This document shows, one piece after another, positions 1-6,273 of a stretch of DNA of 9,164 nucleotides. Positions within the stretch are counted from its first letter, which is position 1. Every line of letters begins with the position of its first letter. Location: NCBI GenBank assembly GCA_025929595.1, contig JAICQA010000087.1, positions 1-9,164 on the forward strand, given 5' to 3'. Below the pieces are notes generated by a model, which was not told where the DNA came from, ran no database searches, and saw only the letters and a list, made by a program, of their open reading frames with translations. The DNA is from Xanthobacteraceae bacterium. Its GTDB lineage: Bacteria; Pseudomonadota; Alphaproteobacteria; Rhizobiales; Xanthobacteraceae. A program made the position numbers and the translations under genes.

Positions 1-129
1 ATAATTGAACTCTTTCCCGAGCCATCGTTGCAAGCTGAGCTGGGCGAACGCCAATCTGAATATGCCCGAATTGAAGCTATCCGATTTTCTACTGAAAACG
101 CCCCACAATCGGACGCGTCCGATCGGTAA
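1..129 (+). CDS. C-terminal 42 residues of an unrecognised protein (5' end outside window)
   Basis: The first reading frame is open from the window edge to a TAA at 127-129, while the other two forward frames meet stops within the first six bases. The visible peptide starts IIELFPEPSLQAELGERQ and ends in a polar tail, ENAPQSDASDR. It is acidic and hydrophilic, with no membrane segment or motif I recognise. It ends 29 bases before the tRNA-Lys fragment, so if real it is the last gene of the putative island. Its codon use (CCA, TTG, CAA, ATT, TCT) is less GC-biased at the third position than the genes to the right, in line with a foreign origin. It does not resemble the C-terminus of a tyrosine integrase. 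A chance open frame of this length is possible. Confidence 0.35.
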   Translation: MIELFPEPSLQAELGERQSEYARIEAIRFSTENAPQSDASDR

Positions 130-158
130 GTCATTGAATTCGCAGAAGCCCGTCAAAA
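1..158. mobile_element. Right end of a putative genomic island
   Basis: This stretch ends exactly where a truncated tRNA-Lys gene begins. Its first 120 bases are 50% G+C by hand count, against 63% and 73% in two 60-base lines counted inside livK and the hydratase/dehydrogenase gene. Low GC next to a tRNA 3' fragment is the usual sign of an integrated element. No integrase, transposase or inverted repeat is visible here, so the kind of element cannot be told. The call rests on the tRNA fragment and base composition. Confidence 0.5.
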
Positions 159-203
159 CTCTTAATCAGTAGGTCCCAGGTTCGAGTCCTGGTGCGCCCA
201 CCA
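159..203 (+). pseudogene. 3' fragment of tRNA-Lys(CTT), probable attR site
   Basis: Read as a tRNA 3' part, the sequence gives an anticodon loop CTCTTAA (159-165, anticodon CTT at 161-163), the 3' anticodon strand TCAGT, a variable loop AGGTC, and a perfect T-arm: CCAGG (176-180) pairs with CCTGG (188-192) around TTCGAGT. Then come the acceptor strand TGCGCCC (193-199), discriminator A and encoded CCA (201-203). The partner strands are missing: no GGGCGCA acceptor strand, D-arm or TCAGT-complementary anticodon strand lies in 130-158, so this is not a working tRNA gene. The break at the edge of the anticodon loop is where tyrosine integrases commonly cross over. An intact tRNA-Lys(CTT) sharing this 45-base block is expected at the far left end of the island. 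Confidence 0.85.
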
Positions 204-260
204 TTCTCATCTTTTCCATGAGCGTCGAAACCGACATCGGCCAACCTGCCAACGGGAAAT

Positions 261-291
261 AAAAAACTTCCCGCCCCGAAGGGCGGGAAGT
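261..291 (-). terminator. Rho-independent terminator of the liv operon
   Basis: On the minus strand, an 11-bp perfect stem (ACTTCCCGCCC/GGGCGGGAAGT, 266-276 with 281-291) is capped by a UUCG tetraloop closed by C-G, one of the most stable RNA loops, and is followed by six U residues (261-266) and a further AU-rich stretch. It lies 25 bases past the livK stop codon and faces the tRNA fragment. It has little U tract in the plus direction, so it should work mainly for the liv operon. Confidence 0.9.
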
Positions 292-316
292 CGAAGTCGT
301 AGTTCGCTCTGAAAGA

Positions 317-1546
317 TCAGCTGCCGCCTTCGATCTTGCCGCTCAGGATCGGCCCGAAGGTCTGCCAGAGCTCGCCGGTGAAGCGCATCATCTGCTGATC
401 GTCGATGGGGTAGAAGTCAGTCGGGCTCGTGTTGATCTTGATGCCCGGCAGCAGCATTCCCAGCTCGAGGTCCTTCAAGTTGGCGGCCTGCTTCATGACA
501 TTCTCACGGGTGAGATTGTCGCCGGCCTGCTTCAGCACCTGCACCATCGTCTGCGAGACCGTGTAGCCGTAGCTGGTGAAGCTCGAGGTCTTGTCGCCGT
601 CCGGATAGTACTTGTCCATGAAGGCGATGAAGTCCTTGAAGCCCTTGTCGTCCTTCCACTGCGGGTCCGTGAGATCCTTGATGTAACCCGTCGTCAGCGC
701 GCCGACAGCATTCTGTACCCCGGCCGGTTTCAACACGGCGCCGGTCGACTGCGACACCTGATTGAGGAAGTGCACCGGCTTCCAGCCGATCTCGGCCATC
801 TTCTTGATCGACTGCGCGGCGAACTTCGGCGTTGTGATATTGACAAAGATGTCGGCGCCGGAGGACTTCAGGTTAATGATCTGCGAGTCGACGGTCGGAT
901 CGGCCACTTCGTAAGGCTGTTCCGAGATAATCATCTTCGCATTGCCGCCGAGACCATCCTTCAGGCCCTTCAGGAGGTCCTTGCCGTAATCGTCGTTCTG
1001 ATAGAGAACGCCGATCTTTCCCTGCGCATGGTTCTTGAGAATGTAGGCCGCGTAGATGCGGCCCTCGCCCTGATAGTTCGGCTGCCAGCCCATGGTCCAG
1101 GGATAATTCTTGTAGTCGCCCCACTTGGTCGCGCCGGTCGCGACGAAGAGCTGCGGCACCTTCTTGGCGTTCATGTATTTCTGAATCGCCGTGTTCGACG
1201 GCGTGCCGAGCGACTGGAAGATCAGGAGCACTTCATCGCTTTCGACGAGCTTGCGCGCCTGCTCGACGGCGCGCGGCGGCGAATAGCCGTCGTCGTAGGA
1301 GATGTAGTTGATCTTGCGGCCGTTAATGCCGCCTTCGGCGTTCACCTTGTTGAAGTAAGCGCCGATTGTCTTGCCGATCGTGCCGTAGGCCGATGCCGGA
1401 CCGCTGTACGGATTGATATTGCCGATCTTGATCTCGGTGTCGGACGCACCCGTATCGTACTTCTTCTGGGCCGACGCCGGTCCGGCCAAACCAACGGCCA
1501 AACCGAGCGCGAGCGCCGGAAGCATTGCATAGTTGAGTGTTTTCAT
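317..1546 (-). CDS. livK: Liv-type ABC transporter periplasmic substrate-binding protein
   Basis: This 409-residue periplasmic binding protein captures the solute and delivers it to the LivH/LivM permease. Residues 1-26 form a Sec signal peptide: MKTLNY, then a hydrophobic core, then ASA before cleavage at Q27. Residues about 36-385 match the Leu/Ile/Val-binding (Peripla_BP_6) family, starting EIKIGNINPYSGPASAYG and including GGINGRKIN (72-80) and VLYQNDDYGKD (180-190). The ATG is preceded five bases upstream by GGAGG inside the end of livM and overlaps the livM stop as ATGA. An upstream in-frame extension of 72 codons runs through livM and is not the start. The gene is last in the operon, whereas E. 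coli livK comes before its permease and ATPase genes. The ligand cannot be read from the sequence. Given the acyl-CoA genes nearby, a dicarboxylate, fatty acid or aromatic acid is at least as likely as a branched-chain amino acid. Confidence 0.93.
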   Translation of the reverse strand: MKTLNYAMLPALALGLAVGLAGPASAQKKYDTGASDTEIKIGNINPYSGPASAYGTIGKTIGAYFNKVNAEGGINGRKINYISYDDGYSPPRAVEQARKLVESDEVLLIFQSLGTPSNTAIQKYMNAKKVPQLFVATGATKWGDYKNYPWTMGWQPNYQGEGRIYAAYILKNHAQGKIGVLYQNDDYGKDLLKGLKDGLGGNAKMIISEQPYEVADPTVDSQIINLKSSGADIFVNITTPKFAAQSIKKMAEIGWKPVHFLNQVSQSTGAVLKPAGVQNAVGALTTGYIKDLTDPQWKDDKGFKDFIAFMDKYYPDGDKTSSFTSYGYTVSQTMVQVLKQAGDNLTRENVMKQAANLKDLELGMLLPGIKINTSPTDFYPIDDQQMMRFTGELWQTFGPILSGKIEGGS

Positions 1547-2583
1547 CGCTTCCTCCCTGATAGTCCTTCGATTAACCGGCGCACAATTGCGAACCGGTCG
1601 AGCAGAAGTTTGAGCAGCCCGGCTGCGCCGGATGGCATAATGAAGATCAAGAGGATCAGCATGATACCATAGACGGCGCCGGCAAGGCCCTTTGAGATGC
1701 CTTCGGCGAAATGCGGAACAAAGAGAATGAACAGGGCGCCAAAGAACGCACCTGGAATCCATCCGACTCCGCCGACGACCAGACCGACAAACAAGATGAC
1801 TGATAACGCAAAGGTGAAGCTGTCCGGCGCCACGAACTGCACGACGATGGCACTAAGTGCGCCGGCGACTCCCACATAGAGAGCGCTCACGCCGAAGGTG
1901 AGCGACTTGAAGAGTGAGAGATTGATGCCCATCGCCTTCGCGGCGGTGGGGTTGTCACGGATTGCCTTCATCGCGCGGCCGGTGCGGCTGCCGACAAGAT
2001 TGTACGCGAAGGCGAACATCAGGATCAGCGTGACGAGCGTAAAGTAGTAGAGCCACTGATCCTGGCTGATCGGCAGGCCGAAGGGTGCGTCCGGCTTCAG
2101 GATCACGATGCCCTGCACGCCGCCGGTCCAGTGCTCGAGCGGCGAGAACTTCAGAATCTGCGGCATGGCGACGGCGAGCGCGAAGGTCGCGAGCGCGAGA
2201 TATGTGCCTTCGAGGCGGAGCGCGGGAAGTCCGAACAGGAAGCCAGCTACGAAGCAGATCATGCCGGCGGCAGGAATCGTCCAGATATAAGAGATGCCGC
2301 CCTGATCCATCAGGATCGCGGCGGTGTAGGCGCCGATGGCATAGAATGCGCCGTGGCCGAGGGAGAATTGACCATTGAACCCCGTCAACAAGTTCAGGCC
2401 CAGGATCGCGATGGCGTAAACCATGGCGAGCGTGAGCTGAAACACGAAGAAGTTCTTTGACAGCAGCGGCAGCCCAATCAGGAAGGCGAGGAGGCCGAGC
2501 GCGATGAGAAGTCTCCACATCCCCGCGTTCGAAGATGCATTGTCCTGAGCGTCGAGCATGGCGGTGGGCGTATCGGTTTTCAT
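1543..2583 (-). CDS. livM: Liv-type ABC transporter inner-membrane permease, LivM family
   Basis: This 346-residue inner-membrane permease is one of the two channel subunits of the importer and partners LivH. A short polar N-terminus (1-22) is followed by many hydrophobic segments, including about 24-42, 48-66, 101-119, 180-196, 256-275 and 304-317. The family block NLLTGFNGQFSLGHGAFYAI is at 64-83, and the cytoplasmic coupling loop that contacts the ATPase is at 199-221 (SRTGRAMKAIRDNPTAAKAMG onward). The start chosen is ATG at 2583, with AGAGG four bases upstream. An in-frame ATG 16 codons earlier lies inside the palindromic repeat and would add repeat-encoded residues, so it is disfavoured. 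The stop overlaps the livK start by four bases, which suggests coupled translation. Confidence 0.93.
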   Translation of the reverse strand: MKTDTPTAMLDAQDNASSNAGMWRLLIALGLLAFLIGLPLLSKNFFVFQLTLAMVYAIAILGLNLLTGFNGQFSLGHGAFYAIGAYTAAILMDQGGISYIWTIPAAGMICFVAGFLFGLPALRLEGTYLALATFALAVAMPQILKFSPLEHWTGGVQGIVILKPDAPFGLPISQDQWLYYFTLVTLILMFAFAYNLVGSRTGRAMKAIRDNPTAAKAMGINLSLFKSLTFGVSALYVGVAGALSAIVVQFVAPDSFTFALSVILFVGLVVGGVGWIPGAFFGALFILFVPHFAEGISKGLAGAVYGIMLILLIFIMPSGAAGLLKLLLDRFAIVRRLIEGLSGRKR

Positions 2584-2599
2584 GATGCCTCTTTCTGAA

Positions 2600-2644
2600 G
2601 CATGATCTTTTCCGAGAGCCGGCTTCCACATTTCGGGATCATGC
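2600..2644. repeat. 45-bp palindromic intergenic repeat between livH and livM
   Basis: Terminal 8-bp arms GCATGATC (2600-2607) and GATCATGC (2637-2644) are perfect inverses. CCGA (2612-2615) and TCGG (2633-2636) pair further in, leaving TTTT bulged on one side, and GCCGGC at 2618-2623 sits in the loop. The element starts directly after the livH stop codon and ends 16 bases before the livM ATG. From memory, elements with GCATGATC ends around a CGGAAAAGATCATGC-like arm are scattered in many copies between genes in Bradyrhizobium and relatives. Copy number could not be checked here. In the mRNA it would fold into a hairpin between two operon genes. Confidence 0.75.
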
Positions 2645-3523
2645 CTACACCCGCGTCACGACTTTACGGCCGAAAATTCCGCTCGGCCTGACCATCAGCA
2701 CGGCGACGATCAGTGCCAGCGCGATCGAGAGCTTCATCTCGCTGCCGAAGTAAGGGATGAAGGTGCCCGCGAGATTCTCCACGACCCCGACGGAGAAGCC
2801 GCCGAGGACCGCGCCGACCGGACTCGTCAATCCGCCGACGACCGCGCCGGCAAAGCCGTAGAGCAAGATCGACAGCATCATATTCGGTTCGAGAAACACG
2901 ACCGGCGCAATCATCATGCCGGCGACGGCACCGATCGCGGCAGCCATGCCCCAGCCGAGCGCGAGCATCCAGCCGACGCGCACCCCGACGAGTTTCGCCG
3001 AGTCGGGATTGGCCGCCGCGGCACGCATGGCGAGGCCGATGCGCGTGTAGCGGAAGAATCCGTAGAGCAGCAGCAGCACTATTCCGACGACAGCCATCAT
3101 GCCCGCGTCGTGCGCGCTCAGGAGTCCTTCGCCAAGCACCGGTTTCGTGCCGAAGGGTGAGGGGAAGGCCTTGATCGTGAATTCCCAGATGAAGCCCGCG
3201 AAACTGTTGATGATGACGAACAGCGCGATGAAGATGACAACGTGGCTGAGGATCGGCGCGTCGTGGATCGGCCGGAAGATCGCGCGTTCGATCAGCACGC
3301 CGGCGGCAAACGATATGCCGATGGTGACAAAGAACGCGGCCCAGTAGGGGAAACCCCACTGCATCAACTGCCAGGCGATGAATGTCGAGAACATCGCCAT
3401 CTCGCCCTGCGCAAAATTGAAGTGGTCAATCGCCTGGTAGATCATCACCACCGCGAGCGCCATGCAGGCATAGATCGCGCCGGTGGCGAGGCCTGCGAGC
3501 ACCTGGTGAATGAACAGATCCAT
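2645..3523 (-). CDS. livH: Liv-type ABC transporter inner-membrane permease, LivH family
   Basis: This 292-residue inner-membrane permease is the second channel subunit of the importer. It opens with the family-typical MDLFIHQVLAGLATGAIYA, and its early transmembrane block includes MALAVVMIYQAIDHFNFAQGE (21-41), where FNFAQGE is a LivH hallmark. Hydrophobic segments follow at about 58-77, 93-113, 140-157, 185-210 and 217-247, with a final one at about 264-278. The coupling loop is RIGLAMRAAAANPDSAKLVG (161-180). The start is ATG at 3523, with AGGAG seven bases upstream overlapping the livF stop. An in-frame extension 28 codons upstream runs through livF and has no family similarity. The gap to livF is 10 bases, and the stop codon abuts the palindromic repeat. 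Confidence 0.94.
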   Translation of the reverse strand: MDLFIHQVLAGLATGAIYACMALAVVMIYQAIDHFNFAQGEMAMFSTFIAWQLMQWGFPYWAAFFVTIGISFAAGVLIERAIFRPIHDAPILSHVVIFIALFVIINSFAGFIWEFTIKAFPSPFGTKPVLGEGLLSAHDAGMMAVVGIVLLLLYGFFRYTRIGLAMRAAAANPDSAKLVGVRVGWMLALGWGMAAAIGAVAGMMIAPVVFLEPNMMLSILLYGFAGAVVGGLTSPVGAVLGGFSVGVVENLAGTFIPYFGSEMKLSIALALIVAVLMVRPSGIFGRKVVTRV

Positions 3524-3533
3524 GGCGTCGCTC

Positions 3534-4246
3534 CTAGTAGCCGAGATACGAGCGGCGGATGCCCTCGTCCTCGCGGATGTCCTTGGCCGGCCCCGACATG
3601 ACGACACGACCGGTTTCGAGCAGATAAGCGTGATCGGCGAGATCGAGCGCGAGCGAGGCGTTCTGCTCGACCAGGAACATGCTGACCTTTTCCTGCCGGT
3701 TGAGCGTGCGCAGAATGCCGAACAGTTCCTGGACGATCAGAGGGGCGAGGCCGAAGGAGGGCTCGTCGAGCAGCATCAGCTTGGGGCGCAGCATGAGCGC
3801 CCGGCCGATAGCGAGCATCTGCTGCTCGCCGCCGGAGAGCGTCCCGGCCTGCTGGTAGTAGCGTTCGCGCAGCTTCGGGAAGTAATTGAAGATGCGATCA
3901 ACGTCGTTGGCGATGGCGCGCTTGTCCGGGCGGGAGATAGCGCCAAGCTGCAGGTTTTCCTCAACCGTCAGGCGCACGAAAGTGCCGCGCCCTTCGGGCA
4001 CATGCGCGATTCCGAGACGTGCGACGTCCTCGGTTGCCTTGCGCGAGATTTCCTCGCCTTCGAAGCGGATGTCACCCACCGTGTGCAGCATTCGCGAAAG
4101 CGCGCGCAGCGTGCTCGTCTTGCCGGCGCCGTTCGCGCCAAGCAGCGTGGTGATGCCGCCCTCAGCCATGTCGAAATCGAGGCCGAACAACACCTGGGTC
4201 TGCCCGTAGAAGGCGTTCAGGTTGCGTACGGAAAGGAATTGGGCGC

Positions 4247-4250
<4 letters not shown>
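3534..4250 (-). CDS. livF: Liv-type ABC transporter ATP-binding protein, LivF family
   Basis: This 238-residue ATPase sits on the cytoplasmic face and drives uptake together with LivG. Its length is normal for LivF. Seen in order: Walker A GANGAGKT (38-45), the LivF-typical HVPEGRGTF (83-91), ABC signature LSGGEQQ (138-144), Walker B LMLLDEP (158-164) and VEQNA (194-198). In VEQN the usual switch histidine is replaced by Gln196, as I recall is normal for LivF rather than a defect. The ATG overlaps the livG stop as ATGA and has no clear Shine-Dalgarno sequence, so its translation probably depends on ribosomes finishing livG. Confidence 0.95.
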
Positions 4251-5068
<818 letters not shown>

Positions 5069-5073
5069 GGCCG

Positions 5074-5139
5074 TCAGCCGGAATGCGCGCGTCTAGGTCC
5101 GGCTACGGTTCCTGCGGTTGCAATGCCATTGGCGTGCAT
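5074..5139 (-). CDS. Possible 21-residue leader peptide upstream of livG
   Basis: ATG at 5139 is preceded by GGGGAG eight bases upstream (5148-5153), the best ribosome-binding site in this gap. The frame encodes MHANGIATAGTVAGPRRAHSG and stops five bases before the livG ATG, which itself lacks a Shine-Dalgarno sequence. The peptide could therefore feed ribosomes to livG. It has only one Ile, two Val and no Leu, so it is not a classical branched-chain attenuator. A chance frame remains quite possible. Confidence 0.22.
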   Translation of the reverse strand: MHANGIATAGTVAGPRRAHSG

Positions 5140-5141
5140 TG
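5121..5141. other. 21-bp imperfect dyad in the iclR-livG gap
   Basis: CAATGC (5121-5126) and GCATTG (5136-5141) are perfect inverses around a 9-base centre. On the minus strand, CAATG occurs twice (5137-5141 and 5127-5131) and its inverse once. The dyad covers the start codon of the possible leader peptide. It could be a protein site or an RNA hairpin hiding that start. There is no T tract, so it is not an intrinsic terminator. Confidence 0.3.
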
Positions 5142-5167
5142 TCTTCTCTCCCCATGTTTCGGTCCTG

Positions 5168-5998
5168 TTATAGCCCCGTGAGTGCCGACTCGATGTTGCG
5201 GACGGCATTTACAAGGCGCGGACCGATGTCATTTTCGAGTTTGTCTTGCGAAAGCTGGAATGCGGGCGCTCCGCAATTGAATGCGAAGACTCCGGAGCCG
5301 TCAGCGAGCGCGAGCGGTACGCCGACTCCGGCGATGTCAGGCTCCCACTCGCCGACGGATGTCGTGAAACCCTTGGTGGCGAGATCCTTGATGGCGCGCT
5401 CGATGCCGGTGCGCACCTTCGGCCAGCGTTCGCCTTCCTTGCGCTGAATGTGACCCATCAGCCAGTCGCGTTCCTTCGGCGGAAGGGCCGCGAGCAGCGC
5501 GCGGCCCATGGCCGTTGTCGCGAGCGGCACGCGCGAGCCGAGATCGAGGCGCAGCATGACGCCTTCGGTGCCGCGGCAGTGCTCGATATAAATGAGATTG
5601 AGCCGGTCGCGGCTGCCGAGTGCGACGGACGCAGACGCGTAGTCGGCCAACTCCTGCATCACGGGCCGCGCGATCTGGCGGATGCGCATGTTGACCAGCG
5701 CCGAATAGCCGATCGACAGCGCCGCCGGGGCGAGCTGATATTTGCCAAGGCGCTCGATGTGATTGAGATAGCCGAGCTTGGTCAGTGTATGCGTAAGACG
5801 GGAGACGGTCGCCTTCGGCAGTCCGGTGCGCGCCACGAGTTCCTGATTGCCGAGCAGGCCTTCGCTCGGCGTGAAGGCGCGAAGCACTTCGAGTCCGCGT
5901 GCGAGGGCTACTACGAATTTGCGGTCGGGCTTGGCAGGGCGGGTGCCCAGCTTACCCGCGGACGCACTCCACCGCTCATACGCCGTCTCGGTTCTCAA
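5168..5998 (-). CDS. IclR-family transcriptional regulator
   Basis: This 276-residue regulator has the two-part IclR layout. An N-terminal winged helix-turn-helix starts at RKFVVALARGLEVLRAF (26-42) and carries the recognition region ELVARTGLPKATVSRLTHTL (53-72). A C-terminal effector-binding domain (about 100-276) includes the family stretch SRVPLATTAMGRALLAALP (155-173) and FNCGAPAF (240-247). The start is uncertain. TTG at 5998 is chosen because GGGGAG lies seven bases upstream and it gives a normal family length. The frame stays open to GTG at 6118, which would add 40 residues without a ribosome-binding site and would cover a likely promoter of the divergent gene. Placed between liv and acyl-CoA genes, it probably senses the imported acid or its CoA thioester and controls both directions. 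In Rhodopseudomonas the pim locus is the closest precedent I recall. Confidence 0.93.
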   Translation of the reverse strand: MRTETAYERWSASAGKLGTRPAKPDRKFVVALARGLEVLRAFTPSEGLLGNQELVARTGLPKATVSRLTHTLTKLGYLNHIERLGKYQLAPAALSIGYSALVNMRIRQIARPVMQELADYASASVALGSRDRLNLIYIEHCRGTEGVMLRLDLGSRVPLATTAMGRALLAALPPKERDWLMGHIQRKEGERWPKVRTGIERAIKDLATKGFTTSVGEWEPDIAGVGVPLALADGSGVFAFNCGAPAFQLSQDKLENDIGPRLVNAVRNIESALTGL

Positions 5999-6005
5999 CG
6001 TCCCA

Positions 6006-6011
6006 CTCCCC
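6006..6011 (-). promoter_or_regulatory. Ribosome-binding site deciding the iclR start
   Basis: GGGGAG stands seven bases before TTG at 5998. The 13-base context GGGGAGTGGGACG before the TTG differs at only one base from GGGGAGCGGGACG directly before the GTG of the divergent hydratase/dehydrogenase gene. No comparable site precedes the alternative GTG codons at 6118, 6115 or 6106. Confidence 0.6.
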
Positions 6012-6068
6012 GCCAGCGATCCGTCTGCGCGGATCTGCCGTTCATTTTCCTTGCGGACGCGACGTTCT

Positions 6069-6082
6069 CCGAAAGTTTTCGG
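6069..6082. promoter_or_regulatory. 14-bp palindrome upstream of the catabolic promoter
   Basis: CCGAAA and TTTCGG are perfect 6-bp inverted arms separated by GT. The palindrome lies 17 bases upstream of the TTGACA hexamer, a usual position for an activator or second regulator. It differs in sequence from the half-sites at 6141-6176, so it may belong to another protein. If the regulator gene started at 6118 it would be coding sequence. Confidence 0.35.
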
Positions 6083-6099
6083 GACGGCGCCCAACCCGA

Positions 6100-6128
6100 T
6101 TGACACCGATGCCACCACTTTCTAGCGT
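6100..6128 (+). promoter_or_regulatory. Sigma70-like promoter for the hydratase/dehydrogenase-ligase operon
   Basis: A perfect -35 hexamer TTGACA (6100-6105), a 17-base spacer and TAGCGT (6123-6128), which keeps the key T, A and final T of a -10 box. Transcription would start near 6135 and leave an untranslated leader of about 140 bases. The possible IclR operator begins about six bases downstream of that start. Confidence 0.5.
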
Positions 6129-6140
6129 TCAGGTCAACTT

Positions 6141-6176
6141 GCAGAACAAAGTTCCGCGTGGCGAAACATGCGGAAC
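6141..6176. promoter_or_regulatory. Array of four half-sites, probable IclR-family operator
   Basis: Four related 7-mers are GCAGAAC (6141), GTTCCGC (6151, inverted), GCGAAAC (6161) and GCGGAAC (6170), with starts 10, 10 and 9 bases apart, about one helical turn each. GTTCCGC and the last GCGGAAC are perfect inverses, and the other two differ from GCGGAAC by one base. IclR-family regulators such as PcaU and PobR bind arrays of about 10-bp repeats combining a palindrome and a direct repeat. The site lies just downstream of the likely start of transcription, which suits repression of the catabolic operon and, possibly, autoregulation of the divergent regulator gene. Confidence 0.55.
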
Positions 6177-6259
6177 GAGCGCTGCGGGCGGCTTTGTGTG
6201 TTGGCGGCAACCGGTGTTGGGCACTGTCGCCGCGCCTGAGGCGTGGCCGCACGGAGCAG

Positions 6260-6267
6260 AAGGGGAG
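6260..6267 (+). promoter_or_regulatory. Ribosome-binding site deciding the GTG start of the bifunctional enzyme
   Basis: AAGGGGAG stands six bases before GTG at 6274. The reading frame is open for 125 further codons upstream, but that part runs antisense through the regulator gene and shows no crotonase-fold similarity, so this site and the domain start fix the N-terminus. Confidence 0.8.
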
Positions 6268-6273
6268 CGGGAC

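Noticed and set aside
130..203. Intact tRNA interrupted by a group I intron
   Set aside because: The break is before the anticodon loop rather than within or just after the anticodon, and the left flank contains a reading frame with no intron core visible. An integration border is simpler.
770..1672. 300-codon plus-strand open frame opposite livK
   Set aside because: It lies antisense to a gene with clear signal peptide and family motifs, is Arg/Leu/Val rich with no recognisable domain, and is the frame shadow expected in GC-rich DNA.
5069..5167. Terminator between the regulator gene and livG
   Set aside because: The only dyad there has 6-bp arms with a 9-base loop and no U tract, so a shared transcript remains possible.
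5246..6103. 285-codon plus-strand open frame opposite the IclR gene
   Set aside because: Antisense shadow rich in Arg, Ala and Glu with no domain; the minus strand has a full helix-turn-helix and effector domain.
6117..6139. Minus-strand promoter for the regulator from TTGACC at 6134-6139
   Set aside because: No acceptable -10 hexamer lies 16-18 bases downstream, so the regulator's own promoter was not annotated.
5899..6273. 125-codon upstream extension of the hydratase/dehydrogenase frame
   Set aside because: It runs antisense into the regulator gene and across the promoter and operator; the crotonase domain and a good ribosome-binding site begin at 6274.
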